From positions 1 to 64,000 of the forward strand of contig JALHOZ010000017.1 of the NCBI GenBank assembly GCA_022842725.1: a DNA stretch of 64,000 bases. The letters run 5' to 3'. A program made the translations under genes and the position numbers. How positions within the stretch are numbered: the first letter of the stretch is position 1; each line of letters begins with the position of its first letter. A model generated the notes under the pieces. It worked only from the letters and a program-made list of their open reading frames with translations, was not told where the DNA came from and did not search any database. This document shows, piece after piece, positions 51,893-60,559 of this stretch. The DNA comes from Saprospiraceae bacterium. Lineage in GTDB: Bacteria > Bacteroidota > Bacteroidia > Chitinophagales > Saprospiraceae.

Positions 51893-52858
51893 ATGAAAGA
51901 ACGGATAATTTTTATGTTTTTGGTATTCATGGTGTTTGAAGCAAAAACACAACATCGGCATTTTTTTGAAGAAGGAGCCCGTTGGGTATATGTCACAGAA
52001 GAAAGTTACGAACCGGGACAATTGAATGTTTACAGCAATCTGGAAGAATACACATTACGAGGGGATACCGTTTTACAAGGTGTTTTATATAAAAAATTAT
52101 ATAAAAGAATTGTACATTATTATACCGTAAAACCTCCGTTTCCTCACCCGTCGACTACAACTACAGGATATGGACAGGAAGGTCCTTTTTTTATCAGGGC
52201 AGATGAAAATGAACCACTGATATATTACAAAGAACATGTTGACTCAATAGAAAAAATTCTGTACCGTTTTGACCTTAAGATAGGGGACACTCTTAGTTTA
52301 TTTCCGGATTATGGAAAGTTTAATGTAGTTCAAAAAAAGGATTCGATCACTTTTTCAGGAGTAACATTATCAATGTTATTAACGGATACACTACAACTTC
52401 CTCAAACAAACGGGATCATTGAAGGCATTGGAGGTTTAAATGGTTTGCTTGATATTTATCCTTATTTTCCGGCGATTAGTGGTGGTATTTTGATGAAACA
52501 ATTGATTTGTTTTCGTTTTCAGGGAGAAACATACATGTCGCCCTTTGCAGAATTTTCGATGAGGGATTGTTATGACGAAAATACTTTTATTGTTTCCGCT
52601 GAAGATGTTTTAGCTGGCAGGAATGATGTAACCGTATTTCCAAATCCGGGTCAGGGGCAGATGACAGTAGTAATACCCGAACACTGGAAAGGAGGGGAGT
52701 TGTTTGTTTACAATACAGGCGGTTTATGTGTATTGTCAGAAAAATTGACGTCTGCAGGACATGAGATTTCTATGAAAAAAAATGGGTTATATTTTTACCA
52801 TATTCGTCTCGGGGGACAAAATGTATTTTCAGGAAAATTTGTGGTCAGTGCACCGTAA
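51893..52858 (+). CDS. T9SS-secreted protein of unknown function
   Basis: A 321-residue protein with a signal peptide (MKERIIFMFLVFMVFEAKTQ). The first 235 residues are beta-rich (GARWVYVTEESYEPGQLNVY; TLRGDTVLQGVLYKKLYKRI; LDLKIGDTLSLFPDYGKF-like strands) and match no family I can name, though similar WxY ... LRGDTxxxGxxYKKLY domains are common in Saprospiria and Cytophagia cargo proteins. The last 75 residues (VTVFPNPGQGQMTVVIPEHW to SGKFVVSAP) are a T9SS type A sorting domain. It is presumably surface-attached or released. Confidence 0.87.
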   Translation: MKERIIFMFLVFMVFEAKTQHRHFFEEGARWVYVTEESYEPGQLNVYSNLEEYTLRGDTVLQGVLYKKLYKRIVHYYTVKPPFPHPSTTTTGYGQEGPFFIRADENEPLIYYKEHVDSIEKILYRFDLKIGDTLSLFPDYGKFNVVQKKDSITFSGVTLSMLLTDTLQLPQTNGIIEGIGGLNGLLDIYPYFPAISGGILMKQLICFRFQGETYMSPFAEFSMRDCYDENTFIVSAEDVLAGRNDVTVFPNPGQGQMTVVIPEHWKGGELFVYNTGGLCVLSEKLTSAGHEISMKKNGLYFYHIRLGGQNVFSGKFVVSAP

Positions 52859-52944
52859 AAGGTATTTTCCACCAGTAGGGTAACTAATAATTGAAGCTGT
52901 AAATGTTAATTATGTAATTTTTAAGTACACGCTTAATTTTTTTA

Positions 52945-52952
52945 TATTTTTG
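52945..52952 (+). promoter_or_regulatory. -7 promoter element of Uma2 copy 1
   Basis: TATTTTTG matches TAnnTTTG, 16 bases before the ATG. Its surroundings differ from those of copies 2-5. Confidence 0.6.
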
Positions 52953-52968
52953 TAAAAAGATTCTGATT

Positions 52969-53598
52969 ATGCCAAAAATAAAAGAATACAAACACTCCGA
53001 AAAAAAAGAAAATGAATTGAATGAACCGGTGTTTGACTATACACAAAGTTATACATACGGTGATTACCTGAAGTTTGATATCGAAGAAATGGTCGAGGTT
53101 ATACGGGGTAAAATATTCAGGATGAGTCCGGCTCCAAGGGTCAAACATCAAATGATCAGTGGTAATCTATATTTTAAGCTAATGCAAAAACTTAAAAATA
53201 CTACTTGTTATGTTTTTTATGCACCAACAGACATCGTTCTGCCTGTAGAAAACAAAAAAAGAAACAAATCAACTACGGTTGTTCAACCAGATATATGCGT
53301 CATTTGCGATCCAAAAATCATTGAAGAAAAAGCCATATTCGGAGTTCCGGATTTTATCATTGAAATCGTAGCAGGAAAAGATGTCAAAAAAGACACCCAA
53401 ATCAAGTTTGACCTGTATCAGGAAGCCGGCGTCGGAGAATATTGGATTGTCCTGGCAGATATAAAACTGGTGGAAGTTTATATCCTTGAAAATGGCAAAT
53501 ACCAAAGGTTGAATGCATTTTCAGAAGACGACATCGTGCCGGTCAAAACCATTCCGGGATTGGAAATCAGTATAGAAGAAATTTTTGAAGGTGTGTGA
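52969..53598 (+). CDS. Uma2-family (DUF820) protein, array copy 1
   Basis: A 209-residue protein with the PD-(D/E)XK-like core of the Uma2 family: VVQPDICVIC (Asp), PDFIIEIVAGKD (Glu and Lys), YQEAGVGEYWIVLADIKLVE. The N-terminus MPKIKEYKHSEKKENELNEP differs from copies 2-5, and the segment at about residues 64-86 (GNLYFKLMQKLKNTTCYVF) is unique to this copy. Its 3' two-thirds (53231-53598) are nearly the same, base for base, as copy 5, although copies 2-4 lie between them. Uma2 proteins have a nuclease fold but no established biological role; no signal peptide is present. Confidence 0.9.
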   Translation: MPKIKEYKHSEKKENELNEPVFDYTQSYTYGDYLKFDIEEMVEVIRGKIFRMSPAPRVKHQMISGNLYFKLMQKLKNTTCYVFYAPTDIVLPVENKKRNKSTTVVQPDICVICDPKIIEEKAIFGVPDFIIEIVAGKDVKKDTQIKFDLYQEAGVGEYWIVLADIKLVEVYILENGKYQRLNAFSEDDIVPVKTIPGLEISIEEIFEGV

Positions 53599-53648
53599 TG
53601 TTTACCATCGACACAAAATCTCTGCATATTTTTCTATTTGAAAAGCAT

Positions 53649-53656
53649 TATATTTG
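53649..53656 (+). promoter_or_regulatory. -7 promoter element of Uma2 copy 2
   Basis: TATATTTG, 18 bases before the ATG at 53674; part of the repeated intergenic unit. Confidence 0.6.
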
Positions 53657-53673
53657 TAGAAAAAAACGGAAAG

Positions 53674-54303
53674 ATGGCAAAAACAAAAGAGTATGACCAA
53701 TCTGTAGTCAATGAACCGGAAGCAAATGAACCTGCATTTGACTATTCCCAAAGTTATACCTACGGAGACTATTTGAAGTTTGAAATCGAAGAGATGGTGG
53801 AGATCATCCGTGGAAAGATATTCAGGATGAGTCCTGCTCCAAAGGTCAAACATCAAAGGATCAGCAGAAATCTTTTTTTTCTGGTTCATTCAATTCTTAG
53901 AGAAAAAAGTTGTGAGGTTTTTTGTTCTCCTACAGACATCGTTCTGCCAATTGAAAATAAAAAAAGAAACAAATCAACAACGGTTGTTCAACCTGATATT
54001 TGTGTCATTTGTGACCCAAAAATCATCGAAGAAAAAGCCATATTTGGAGTTCCGGATTTTATTATCGAAATCGTAGCCGGAAAAGATATCAAAAAAGACA
54101 CCCAAATTAAGTTTGACATTTATCAGGAAGCCGGTGTCGGAGAATATTGGATTGTATTGGCGGACATAAAACTGGTGGAAGTTTATATCCTTGAAAATGG
54201 CAAATACCAAAGAATGAATGCATTTTCAGAAGACGACATCGTGCCGGTCAAAACCATTCCGGGATTGGAAATCAGTATAGAAGAAATTTTTGAAGGTGTG
54301 TGA
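53674..54303 (+). CDS. Uma2-family (DUF820) protein, array copy 2
   Basis: 209 residues, starting MAKTKEYDQSVVNEPEANEP. An upstream in-frame TTG at 53638 is rejected because the -7 element lies between it and the ATG. The variable segment reads RNLFFLVHSILREKSCEVF, as in copy 3; the core motifs VVQPDICVIC, PDFIIEIVAGKD and EYWIVLADIKLVE are intact. It differs from copy 3 only in the C-terminal half (for example KDIKKDTQIKFDIYQEAG), so the two arose by a recent duplication followed by exchange of their 3' parts. Confidence 0.9.
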   Translation: MAKTKEYDQSVVNEPEANEPAFDYSQSYTYGDYLKFEIEEMVEIIRGKIFRMSPAPKVKHQRISRNLFFLVHSILREKSCEVFCSPTDIVLPIENKKRNKSTTVVQPDICVICDPKIIEEKAIFGVPDFIIEIVAGKDIKKDTQIKFDIYQEAGVGEYWIVLADIKLVEVYILENGKYQRMNAFSEDDIVPVKTIPGLEISIEEIFEGV

Positions 54304-54353
54304 TGTTTACCATCGACACAAAATCTCTGCATATTTTTCTATTTGAAAAGCAT

Positions 54354-54361
54354 TATATTTG
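54354..54361 (+). promoter_or_regulatory. -7 promoter element of Uma2 copy 3
   Basis: TATATTTG, 17 bases before the ATG at 54379, within the repeated intergenic unit. Confidence 0.6.
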
Positions 54362-54378
54362 TAGAAAAAAACGGAAAG

Positions 54379-55008
54379 ATGGCAAAAACAAAAGAGTATG
54401 ACCAATCTGTAGTCAATGAACCGGAAGCAAATGAACCTGCATTTGACTATTCCCAAAGTTATACCTACGGAGACTATTTGAAGTTTGAAATCGAAGAGAT
54501 GGTGGAGATCATCCGTGGAAAGATATTCAGGATGAGTCCTGCTCCAAAGGTCAAACATCAAAGGATCAGCAGAAATCTTTTTTTTCTGGTTCATTCAATT
54601 CTTAGAGAAAAAAGTTGTGAGGTTTTTTGTTCTCCTACAGACATCGTTCTGCCAATTGAAAATAAAAAAAGAAACAAATCAACAACGGTTGTTCAACCTG
54701 ATATTTGTGTCATTTGTGACCCAAAAATCATCGAAGAAAAAGCCATATTTGGAGTTCCGGATTTTATCATTGAAATCGTAGCAGGAAAAGATGTCAAAAA
54801 AGACACCCAAATCAAGTTTGACCTGTATCAGGAAGCCGGTGTCGCAGAATATTGGATTGTCCTGGCAGACATAAAACTGGTGGAAGTTTATATCCTTGAA
54901 AATGACAAATACCAAAGATTGAATGCATTTTCAGAAGACGACATCGTGCCGGTCAAAACCATTCCGGGATTGGAAATCAGTATAGAAGAAATTTTTGAAG
55001 GTGTCTGA
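54379..55008 (+). CDS. Uma2-family (DUF820) protein, array copy 3
   Basis: 209 residues; N-terminal half and variable segment are the same as copy 2, while the C-terminal half matches the KDVKKDTQIKFDLYQEAG form of copies 1, 4 and 5. It has EAGVAEYWIV where the others have EAGVGEYWIV or EASVGEYWIV. The active-site acidic residues and lysine are retained, so it is likely functional. The gene is a visible chimera of copy 2-like and copy 4-like halves. Confidence 0.9.
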   Translation: MAKTKEYDQSVVNEPEANEPAFDYSQSYTYGDYLKFEIEEMVEIIRGKIFRMSPAPKVKHQRISRNLFFLVHSILREKSCEVFCSPTDIVLPIENKKRNKSTTVVQPDICVICDPKIIEEKAIFGVPDFIIEIVAGKDVKKDTQIKFDLYQEAGVAEYWIVLADIKLVEVYILENDKYQRLNAFSEDDIVPVKTIPGLEISIEEIFEGV

Positions 55009-55058
55009 TGTTTACCATCGACACAAAATCTCTGCATATTTTTTTATTTGAAAAACAT

Positions 55059-55066
55059 TATATTTG
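55059..55066 (+). promoter_or_regulatory. -7 promoter element of Uma2 copy 4
   Basis: TATATTTG, 18 bases before the ATG at 55085, within the repeated intergenic unit. Confidence 0.6.
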
Positions 55067-55084
55067 TAGTAAAAAAACGGAAAG

Positions 55085-55714
55085 ATGGCAAAAACAAAAG
55101 AATACGACCAGACTGTAGCCAAAGAAATGGAAGCAAATGAACCGGTTTTTGACTATTCTCAAAGTTATACCTACGGAGACTATCTGAAGTTTGACATAGA
55201 AGAGATGGTGGAGATCATCCGCGGAAAGATATTCAGGATGAGTCCTGCTCCAAGGGTCAAACATCAAATGATCAGTTTACAATTAGCAACCAAAATATTT
55301 CAACATTTAAAAGGAAAAAGTTGTAAGGTTTTTAGTGCGCCAACAGACATCGTTCTGCCTGTAGAAAACAAAAAAAGAAACAAATCAACAACGGTTGTTC
55401 AACCTGATATTTGTGTTATTTGTGACCCAAAAATCATCGAAGAAAAAGCCATATTTGGAGTTCCTGATTTTATCATTGAAATCGTAGCCGGAAAAGATGT
55501 CAAAAAAGACACCCAAATCAAGTTTGACCTGTATCAGGAAGCCAGTGTCGGAGAATATTGGATTGTCCTGGCAGACATAAAACTGGTGGAAGTTTATATC
55601 CTTGAAAATGACAAATACCAAAGGTTGAATGCATTTTCAGAAGACGACATCGTGCCTGTCAAAACCATTCCGGGATTGGAAATCAGTATAGAAGAAATTT
55701 TTGAAGGTGTCTGA
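55085..55714 (+). CDS. Uma2-family (DUF820) protein, array copy 4
   Basis: 209 residues, starting MAKTKEYDQTVAKEMEANEP. The variable segment reads LQLATKIFQHLKGKSCKVF, shared almost exactly with copy 5 and unlike copies 1-3. Core nuclease-like motifs are intact, with a Gly-to-Ser change in EASVGEYWIV. The 5' third is nearly the same as copy 5. Confidence 0.9.
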   Translation: MAKTKEYDQTVAKEMEANEPVFDYSQSYTYGDYLKFDIEEMVEIIRGKIFRMSPAPRVKHQMISLQLATKIFQHLKGKSCKVFSAPTDIVLPVENKKRNKSTTVVQPDICVICDPKIIEEKAIFGVPDFIIEIVAGKDVKKDTQIKFDLYQEASVGEYWIVLADIKLVEVYILENDKYQRLNAFSEDDIVPVKTIPGLEISIEEIFEGV

Positions 55715-55764
55715 TGTTTACCATCGACACAAAATCTCTGCATATTTTTTTATTTGAAAAGCAT

Positions 55765-55772
55765 TATATTTG
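55765..55772 (+). promoter_or_regulatory. -7 promoter element of Uma2 copy 5
   Basis: TATATTTG, 18 bases before the ATG at 55791, within the repeated intergenic unit. Confidence 0.6.
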
Positions 55773-55790
55773 TAGTAAAAAAACGGAAAG

Positions 55791-56420
55791 ATGGCAAAAA
55801 CAAAAGAATACGACCAGACTGTAGCCAAAGAAATGGAAGCAAATGAACCGGTTTTTGACTATTCTCAAAGTTATACCTACGGAGACTATCTGAAGTTTGA
55901 CATAGAAGAGATGGTGGAGATCATCCGCGGAAAGATATTCAGGATGAGTCCTGCCCCAAGGGTCAAACATCAAAGGATCAGTTTGCAATTAGCAACCAAA
56001 ATATTTCATCATTTAAAAGGAAAAAGTTGTGAGGTTTTTAGTGCACCAACAGACATCGTTCTGCCTGTAGAAAACAAAAAAAGAAACAAATCAACTACGG
56101 TTGTTCAACCAGATATATGCGTCATTTGCGATCCAAAAATCATTGAAGAAAAAGCCATATTCGGAGTTCCGGATTTTATCATTGAAATCGTAGCAGGAAA
56201 AGATGTCAAAAAAGACACCCAAATCAAGTTTGACCTGTATCAGGAAGCCGGCGTCGGAGAATATTGGATTGTCCTGGCAGATATAAAACTGGTGGAAGTT
56301 TATATCCTTGAAAATGGCAAATACCAAAGGTTGAATGCATTTTCAGAAGACGATATCGTGCCGGTCAAAACCATTTCGGGATTGGAAATCAGTATTGAAG
56401 AAATTTTTGAAGGGGTTTGA
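55791..56420 (+). CDS. Uma2-family (DUF820) protein, array copy 5
   Basis: 209 residues. The first third matches copy 4 (variable segment LQLATKIFHHLKGKSCEVF) and the last two-thirds match copy 1 almost base for base, for instance in the stretch encoding VVQPDICVICDPKIIEEKAI. The repeated intergenic unit stops after this copy, which marks the end of the array. A convergent thioredoxin-like gene ends 17 bases later. Confidence 0.9.
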   Translation: MAKTKEYDQTVAKEMEANEPVFDYSQSYTYGDYLKFDIEEMVEIIRGKIFRMSPAPRVKHQRISLQLATKIFHHLKGKSCEVFSAPTDIVLPVENKKRNKSTTVVQPDICVICDPKIIEEKAIFGVPDFIIEIVAGKDVKKDTQIKFDLYQEAGVGEYWIVLADIKLVEVYILENGKYQRLNAFSEDDIVPVKTISGLEISIEEIFEGV

Positions 56421-56436
56421 TGTTTTACAAAAAGAA

Positions 56437-56868
56437 TCAACTGTCTTCATTTTCTTCTAATTCGGCCAAGGCATATAATAATCGGTTGTGCGCTCCATCC
56501 TGTGATCCAAAAACAGAATGAGTCAGATCCCCGTTTTTGTCAAATAATAACCAATGCGGAGTGCCTTCAGCCTCAAATGACATAAAGTTTTTAGCATTTT
56601 TGTCAAAATATATGGGAAAGGGTGGTTTTTGGTCTGTAAAAATAGCCAATATTTCTTCTTTAGAGCATGTCATGCTTTTAAATTCAACATGAACCACGAC
56701 AAGTTGAACTTTTGGGTTTTGTTTGGATAATTCATACGCTAATGGCAGTGCCCTTCCGGTACATCCAAGGCATGAAGTATGGTAAAAAATGACCAAAATC
56801 GGTTTACCTGAGTAAGTTTGTAAAGGATCAAAATGGTCACCTTCAAATGTTTCTAAAGGAAATTCCAA
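56437..56868 (-). CDS. Thioredoxin-like (redoxin-fold) protein
   Basis: A 143-residue protein with a thioredoxin fold: strand KPILVIFYHTSCLGC with the redox pair C33 and C36 in TSCLGCTGRALPLAYEL, then VQLVVVHVEF, the cis-proline in AEGTPHWLLFDKNGDL, and a final helix. It lacks a signal peptide and would act in the cytoplasm, unless a start further upstream exists. The sequence resembles the TlpA/AhpC group rather than classical thioredoxin (CGPC). The gap to the OmpA-like gene upstream is 45 bases, so it may be co-transcribed with it. Confidence 0.85.
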   Translation of the reverse strand: MEFPLETFEGDHFDPLQTYSGKPILVIFYHTSCLGCTGRALPLAYELSKQNPKVQLVVVHVEFKSMTCSKEEILAIFTDQKPPFPIYFDKNAKNFMSFEAEGTPHWLLFDKNGDLTHSVFGSQDGAHNRLLYALAELEENEDS

Positions 56869-56913
56869 TGGGCTGAATATTTAGGATAATTAAAAGGAAT
56901 ATAAAGCTCTTTT

Positions 56914-59079
56914 TTACTCTTCGTTTAATACAAATTTTTGTAGTTCGGGCATTGTTTTGGACATGTAGCCATATAATTCTCTGGCTAAAGGTTTGCCTTT
57001 GTAATAGGGAATCATGGCTGCATTGACATTGTATTGCTGTTGGAGGATTTTTTTAGTTTTTAAGGCTTCATCATATGCAGCAAACTGACCAAGCAGATAG
57101 TGATTTGTAGGTTGATTTTGGGTTTTTTCGATAAATATTTCCTTGTAATGATTTAACAGCTCACTTCTGAACATTTGTTGTGTTTGAGCAATCAATAATC
57201 TGAAAACCAAAGTATCTTCTGCTTTCCGGAATAATTCGTACCTTTCGTCAAGATACACTCCGGATAGATTGGTCCTTTCTTCAGTCACATTGATATCAGC
57301 GGAGATACTGATGAGTGAAAAATCGATTCTTTTATTGTTTTTTTCAGCTACATTGGACGCGATACCATTGATAAATGGCTGCGATATCGGAAAAGAAGAA
57401 CCACAGGCTTTTAGTACGATTCGGTAGGGATCCACACCTTTTTGAATCAAAAAACCGGATATGGTTTCTGCTTTTTTCAGGGTAAGATACAACTCCATGT
57501 CCCGATTAGATTCCACATTGCTGTGCGCATAAATGGTAAGTCTGGTGTCCGGATAAATCAGTAAGTTTTCAGAAAGTTTGGACAACAACCCGATATTTTG
57601 AGCTGATAACAGATCATCATTGGTGACATAATACAATGAAGGTAGTCTGAGCAATTTTTTTTGTATTTTATTATCGGAAATATCTCCGGCCACAATGGAC
57701 TTTGTTTGAACAGAATCGAGAAAAGACGGCTGATCGACAAATAATAATTGTTCTATTTTTTGTTCTTTAAAATAAGTAATATAAATATCAGAACCTCCGT
57801 AACCTCCTTCTTTATTACTGGTAAATACGGCACTCATTCCGTCTGCGGCTAAAAGAAAATGGTTTTCGTCCCAGGGAGAATTGACAGGTTTTCCCATGTT
57901 GACAGCCTCCTTCCATTTTTTGGTGTTGTTATGATATTCTGTCCAAAATATGTCGTATCCACCAAATCCATCTATCCGGTCTGAAGAAAAATAAAGTGTA
58001 TTGCCGCCATTGGTTATAAACGGCGAAATCTCATCAAATGTCGTATTGACATCAGGGCCCAGATTTACAGGATTTTGCCATTTTCCGCCTGTGAATTTAC
58101 TATAATACAAATCATAACCTCCATATCCGGGCAAGTGGCGGGAAGCAAAAAACAGCAGGCTGTCATTAAATATAAATACGTCTTTATCACCGAATTCTCC
58201 CTGGAGTGGCAGGGCAACTTTTACAGGAATTTTGTCATAAAGATATTCTGTAGAAAACGTATCTGAATAATAATCATAAGAAACAAAATCCGAAGTCAGA
58301 CCGTAATATAATATATTTCCTTCACTATTAAAATCGCCGATAAGATCGTGTTTCGGGGTATTTAACAAAGGCAGAAAGGTAGTGGGTTCGGACCAGTTGC
58401 CTTCTATAAAATCACTGTAATACATGTCGGCATAATATTGGCCTTCTTCATCGTCTACCAATCCTTTTTGATTTCTTTTACCTCCGGTACTCCCTTTTTT
58501 GTTGGAAGAATAATACAATCTGTCCTGAAAATTCGGGCTGTATACCGGCCGCCATTCATTTTCTGATGAGTTGACGATCGATCCCGCGTTTTCTACAAAA
58601 GCATCCAGATTTTTTCGGGCTATTTGTTGTGCTTTACCACATCTTCTTACTTCAAGGATTATTTTTTGGTAATCTTCCTGAGTGCTTTTTGATAAACTCA
58701 GATATTTTTTCAAATATTTGGAAGCATCTTCATATTGTTCTTTTTTTATAAAACAAAGACCTGAATATTTCCATAATAAAGCATCTCCTGTGTAAAAACT
58801 TTCATGCAATTTGAGGTCAGTAAGGCAATTGTCTATCTGATCTGTATGATAATAACATATGGCCCTTAGCAAAAGATGATCAGGGTTTTTTGCTGTTTTA
58901 TCATTGTTGTTTAAAACGTTCAGGGCTTTACCATATGAACCTTCTTTCATCCATTTTTTAACCTGTGTTATGTTCTGAGCATAAACATTTGTCTGACTTG
59001 ACAAACCTAAAAAAATCAGCGTAATCAATGTAATACATCTGATTTTTCTAAGATATTTATACAAGTCCCTGAAATTCAT
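56914..59079 (-). CDS. OmpA-family protein with TPR and PD40 beta-propeller (PorE-like)
   Basis: A 721-residue envelope protein. The signal peptide begins at MNFRDLYKYLRKIRCITLIT and cleaves near VYA; the ATG at 59079 is preferred to 59127 because the latter overlaps the preceding gene. TPR-like helices (to about residue 150) precede PD40/WD40-like propeller blocks (EWRPVYSPNFQDRLYYSSNK; FDEISPFITNGGNTLYFSSD; GGYDIFWTEY). An OmpA-like peptidoglycan-binding domain (about 500-610: LTIYAHSNVESNRDMELYLT, then RIVLKACGSS) and a SPOR-like tail (NHYLLGQFAAYDEALKTKKI) follow. The TPR-PD40-OmpA layout is that of T9SS PorE and related proteins, but the added SPOR-like end is unusual. Confidence 0.9.
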   Translation of the reverse strand: MNFRDLYKYLRKIRCITLITLIFLGLSSQTNVYAQNITQVKKWMKEGSYGKALNVLNNNDKTAKNPDHLLLRAICYYHTDQIDNCLTDLKLHESFYTGDALLWKYSGLCFIKKEQYEDASKYLKKYLSLSKSTQEDYQKIILEVRRCGKAQQIARKNLDAFVENAGSIVNSSENEWRPVYSPNFQDRLYYSSNKKGSTGGKRNQKGLVDDEEGQYYADMYYSDFIEGNWSEPTTFLPLLNTPKHDLIGDFNSEGNILYYGLTSDFVSYDYYSDTFSTEYLYDKIPVKVALPLQGEFGDKDVFIFNDSLLFFASRHLPGYGGYDLYYSKFTGGKWQNPVNLGPDVNTTFDEISPFITNGGNTLYFSSDRIDGFGGYDIFWTEYHNNTKKWKEAVNMGKPVNSPWDENHFLLAADGMSAVFTSNKEGGYGGSDIYITYFKEQKIEQLLFVDQPSFLDSVQTKSIVAGDISDNKIQKKLLRLPSLYYVTNDDLLSAQNIGLLSKLSENLLIYPDTRLTIYAHSNVESNRDMELYLTLKKAETISGFLIQKGVDPYRIVLKACGSSFPISQPFINGIASNVAEKNNKRIDFSLISISADINVTEERTNLSGVYLDERYELFRKAEDTLVFRLLIAQTQQMFRSELLNHYKEIFIEKTQNQPTNHYLLGQFAAYDEALKTKKILQQQYNVNAAMIPYYKGKPLARELYGYMSKTMPELQKFVLNEE

Positions 59080-59083
59080 GGTG

Positions 59084-60421
59084 CTAAATGCTTTGATGAG
59101 CATCAAAATTTTCAAGATTGTCCGCAATTCTGCGTAGGAAAGATCCGCCTAAAGAACCATCCACAACCCGGTGATCATAAGAAAGGGATAAAAACATCAT
59201 TTGTCGTATAGCGATCACATCACCGTATTCAGTTTCAATGACGGCAGGTTTTTTCTTTATCGAACCGGTAGCCAGAATAGCTACCTGAGGCTGATTGATG
59301 ATAGGTGTGCCCATAACATTACCGAAAGTTCCTACGTTGGTGACTGTAAAAGTACCATCTTTGATTTCTTCCGGTTTAAGTTTGTTTTGTCTTGCTCTGG
59401 CTGCCAGGTCATTTACCATTTTTGTCAGACCAATAAGATTCAGGTGATCTGCGTTTTTGATAACAGGTACGATGAGGTTGCCGCTTGGCAATGCAGCTGC
59501 CATACCTATATTGATGTCTTTTTTTCTGATGATTTTGTATCCGTCAAGAGAAATATTGATCATTGGAAAATCTTTGATTGCTTTGACGACTGCATCAATA
59601 AATAATGGCGTAAAGGTTATGTTTTCGCCATATTTTTCCATAAACTTTTTTTTGTTTCTTTCTCTCCACTGAACCATGTTGGTGACATCTGCTTCGACAA
59701 AAGAGGTAACATGCGGAGAGGTGTGTTTGGACATGACCATGTGGTCGGAAATCAGTTTCCGCATTCTGTCCATCTCTATGATTTCGACATTACCGGAAGT
59801 ATAGTCTGTCGTTGGAGCCGAAGATAGGGTGGTTTGCTGATTGTTTTGTGTTGACGCTACTGGCGTTGAAACCACAGGTTGTTGTGGCATTTGTGGTGCC
59901 GGACCATTGGCTTTTGTTTTCAGATATTCAATCATGTCAGTTTTTGTTACCCTGCCCTGAGCACCGGAACCTGCTATTCTGCTCAGTTCTTCAGCAGAAA
60001 TGCCCTCTTGTTTTGCCATGCTTTTGACAAGCGGTGAATAAAACCTGTCATCATCTGTTTTAGAAGTTTCTGTCGGCGTTGCAGTGGCAGCAACCGGGAC
60101 AACAACTTCAGGTGCAGCTGCCGGGGCATTTGGGGTAACCGGCTTTTCAGCAATAGCTGGTGAAGCAGCGATCTGACCTGCCTCAGTTTCGATAATGGCA
60201 ATTACTTTTCCGATTTCTACCACAGCTTCTTCCGGAAAAAGAATTTCTACCATTGTTCCCGCAACCGGTGAAGGAATCTCTGAATCGACTTTGTCTGTTG
60301 CAATTTCCAATACAGTTTCATCCATTGCTATAGAATCACCGGGTTTTTTCGACCATTTCAGGATGGTTGCTTCCATGATACTCTCACCCATTTTGGGCAT
60401 TATCAGCTCTACTCTCGCCAT
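59084..60421 (-). CDS. Dihydrolipoamide acyltransferase (2-oxoacid dehydrogenase E2)
   Basis: A 445-residue E2 component. The start at 60421 (MARVELIMPKMGESIMEATI) is set by the -7 element at 60443-60450. Lipoyl domain with K44 in EIATDKVDSEIP; Pro/Ala-rich linker; E3-binding domain (FYSPLVKSMAKQEGISAEEL, followed by IAGSGAQGRVTKTDMIEYL); catalytic domain with YDHRVVDGSLGG holding H417 and D421. It transfers acyl groups from lipoamide to CoA in a pyruvate or branched-chain complex; which one cannot be settled from E2 alone, and E1 and E3 genes are not in the window. The OmpA-like gene starts four bases after its stop, an unexpected operon partner. Confidence 0.93.
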   Translation of the reverse strand: MARVELIMPKMGESIMEATILKWSKKPGDSIAMDETVLEIATDKVDSEIPSPVAGTMVEILFPEEAVVEIGKVIAIIETEAGQIAASPAIAEKPVTPNAPAAAPEVVVPVAATATPTETSKTDDDRFYSPLVKSMAKQEGISAEELSRIAGSGAQGRVTKTDMIEYLKTKANGPAPQMPQQPVVSTPVASTQNNQQTTLSSAPTTDYTSGNVEIIEMDRMRKLISDHMVMSKHTSPHVTSFVEADVTNMVQWRERNKKKFMEKYGENITFTPLFIDAVVKAIKDFPMINISLDGYKIIRKKDINIGMAAALPSGNLIVPVIKNADHLNLIGLTKMVNDLAARARQNKLKPEEIKDGTFTVTNVGTFGNVMGTPIINQPQVAILATGSIKKKPAVIETEYGDVIAIRQMMFLSLSYDHRVVDGSLGGSFLRRIADNLENFDAHQSI

Positions 60422-60442
60422 TTGTTTACAGGTTTTGAAGTG

Positions 60443-60450
60443 CAAAAGTA
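60443..60450 (-). promoter_or_regulatory. -7 promoter element of the E2 gene
   Basis: Minus-strand TACTTTTG matches TAnnTTTG, 22 bases before the start at 60421; an alternative upstream start at 60466 would lie before it. Confidence 0.6.
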
Positions 60451-60559
60451 AGGAATTTACCATCACTTTGCCCTAAAAAATGTCACGAATTTATTTTCAG
60501 GCATCATAAAAAGACCTGTTCATAGTAAATTGCCGACTTTCAGAATAAAATTTTATTTT

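Larger units (their letters stand above)
52969..56420 (+). repeat. Tandem array of five Uma2 genes with 705/706-base period
   Basis: ATG-to-ATG spacing is 705, 705, 706 and 706 bases. From copy 2 onward each unit includes a conserved intergenic piece of about 65-75 bases (GATGTTTACCATCGACACAA, then CTCTGCATATTTTT, then TTATATTTGTAG). 53590-54060 and 54295-54765 appear to be the same sequence. Confidence 0.95.

Noticed and set aside
53602..54915. Minus-strand ORFs repeated across the Uma2 array (78 and 95 residues)
   Set aside because: They recur only because the plus-strand genes are duplicated; they lack promoters and overlap well-supported genes.
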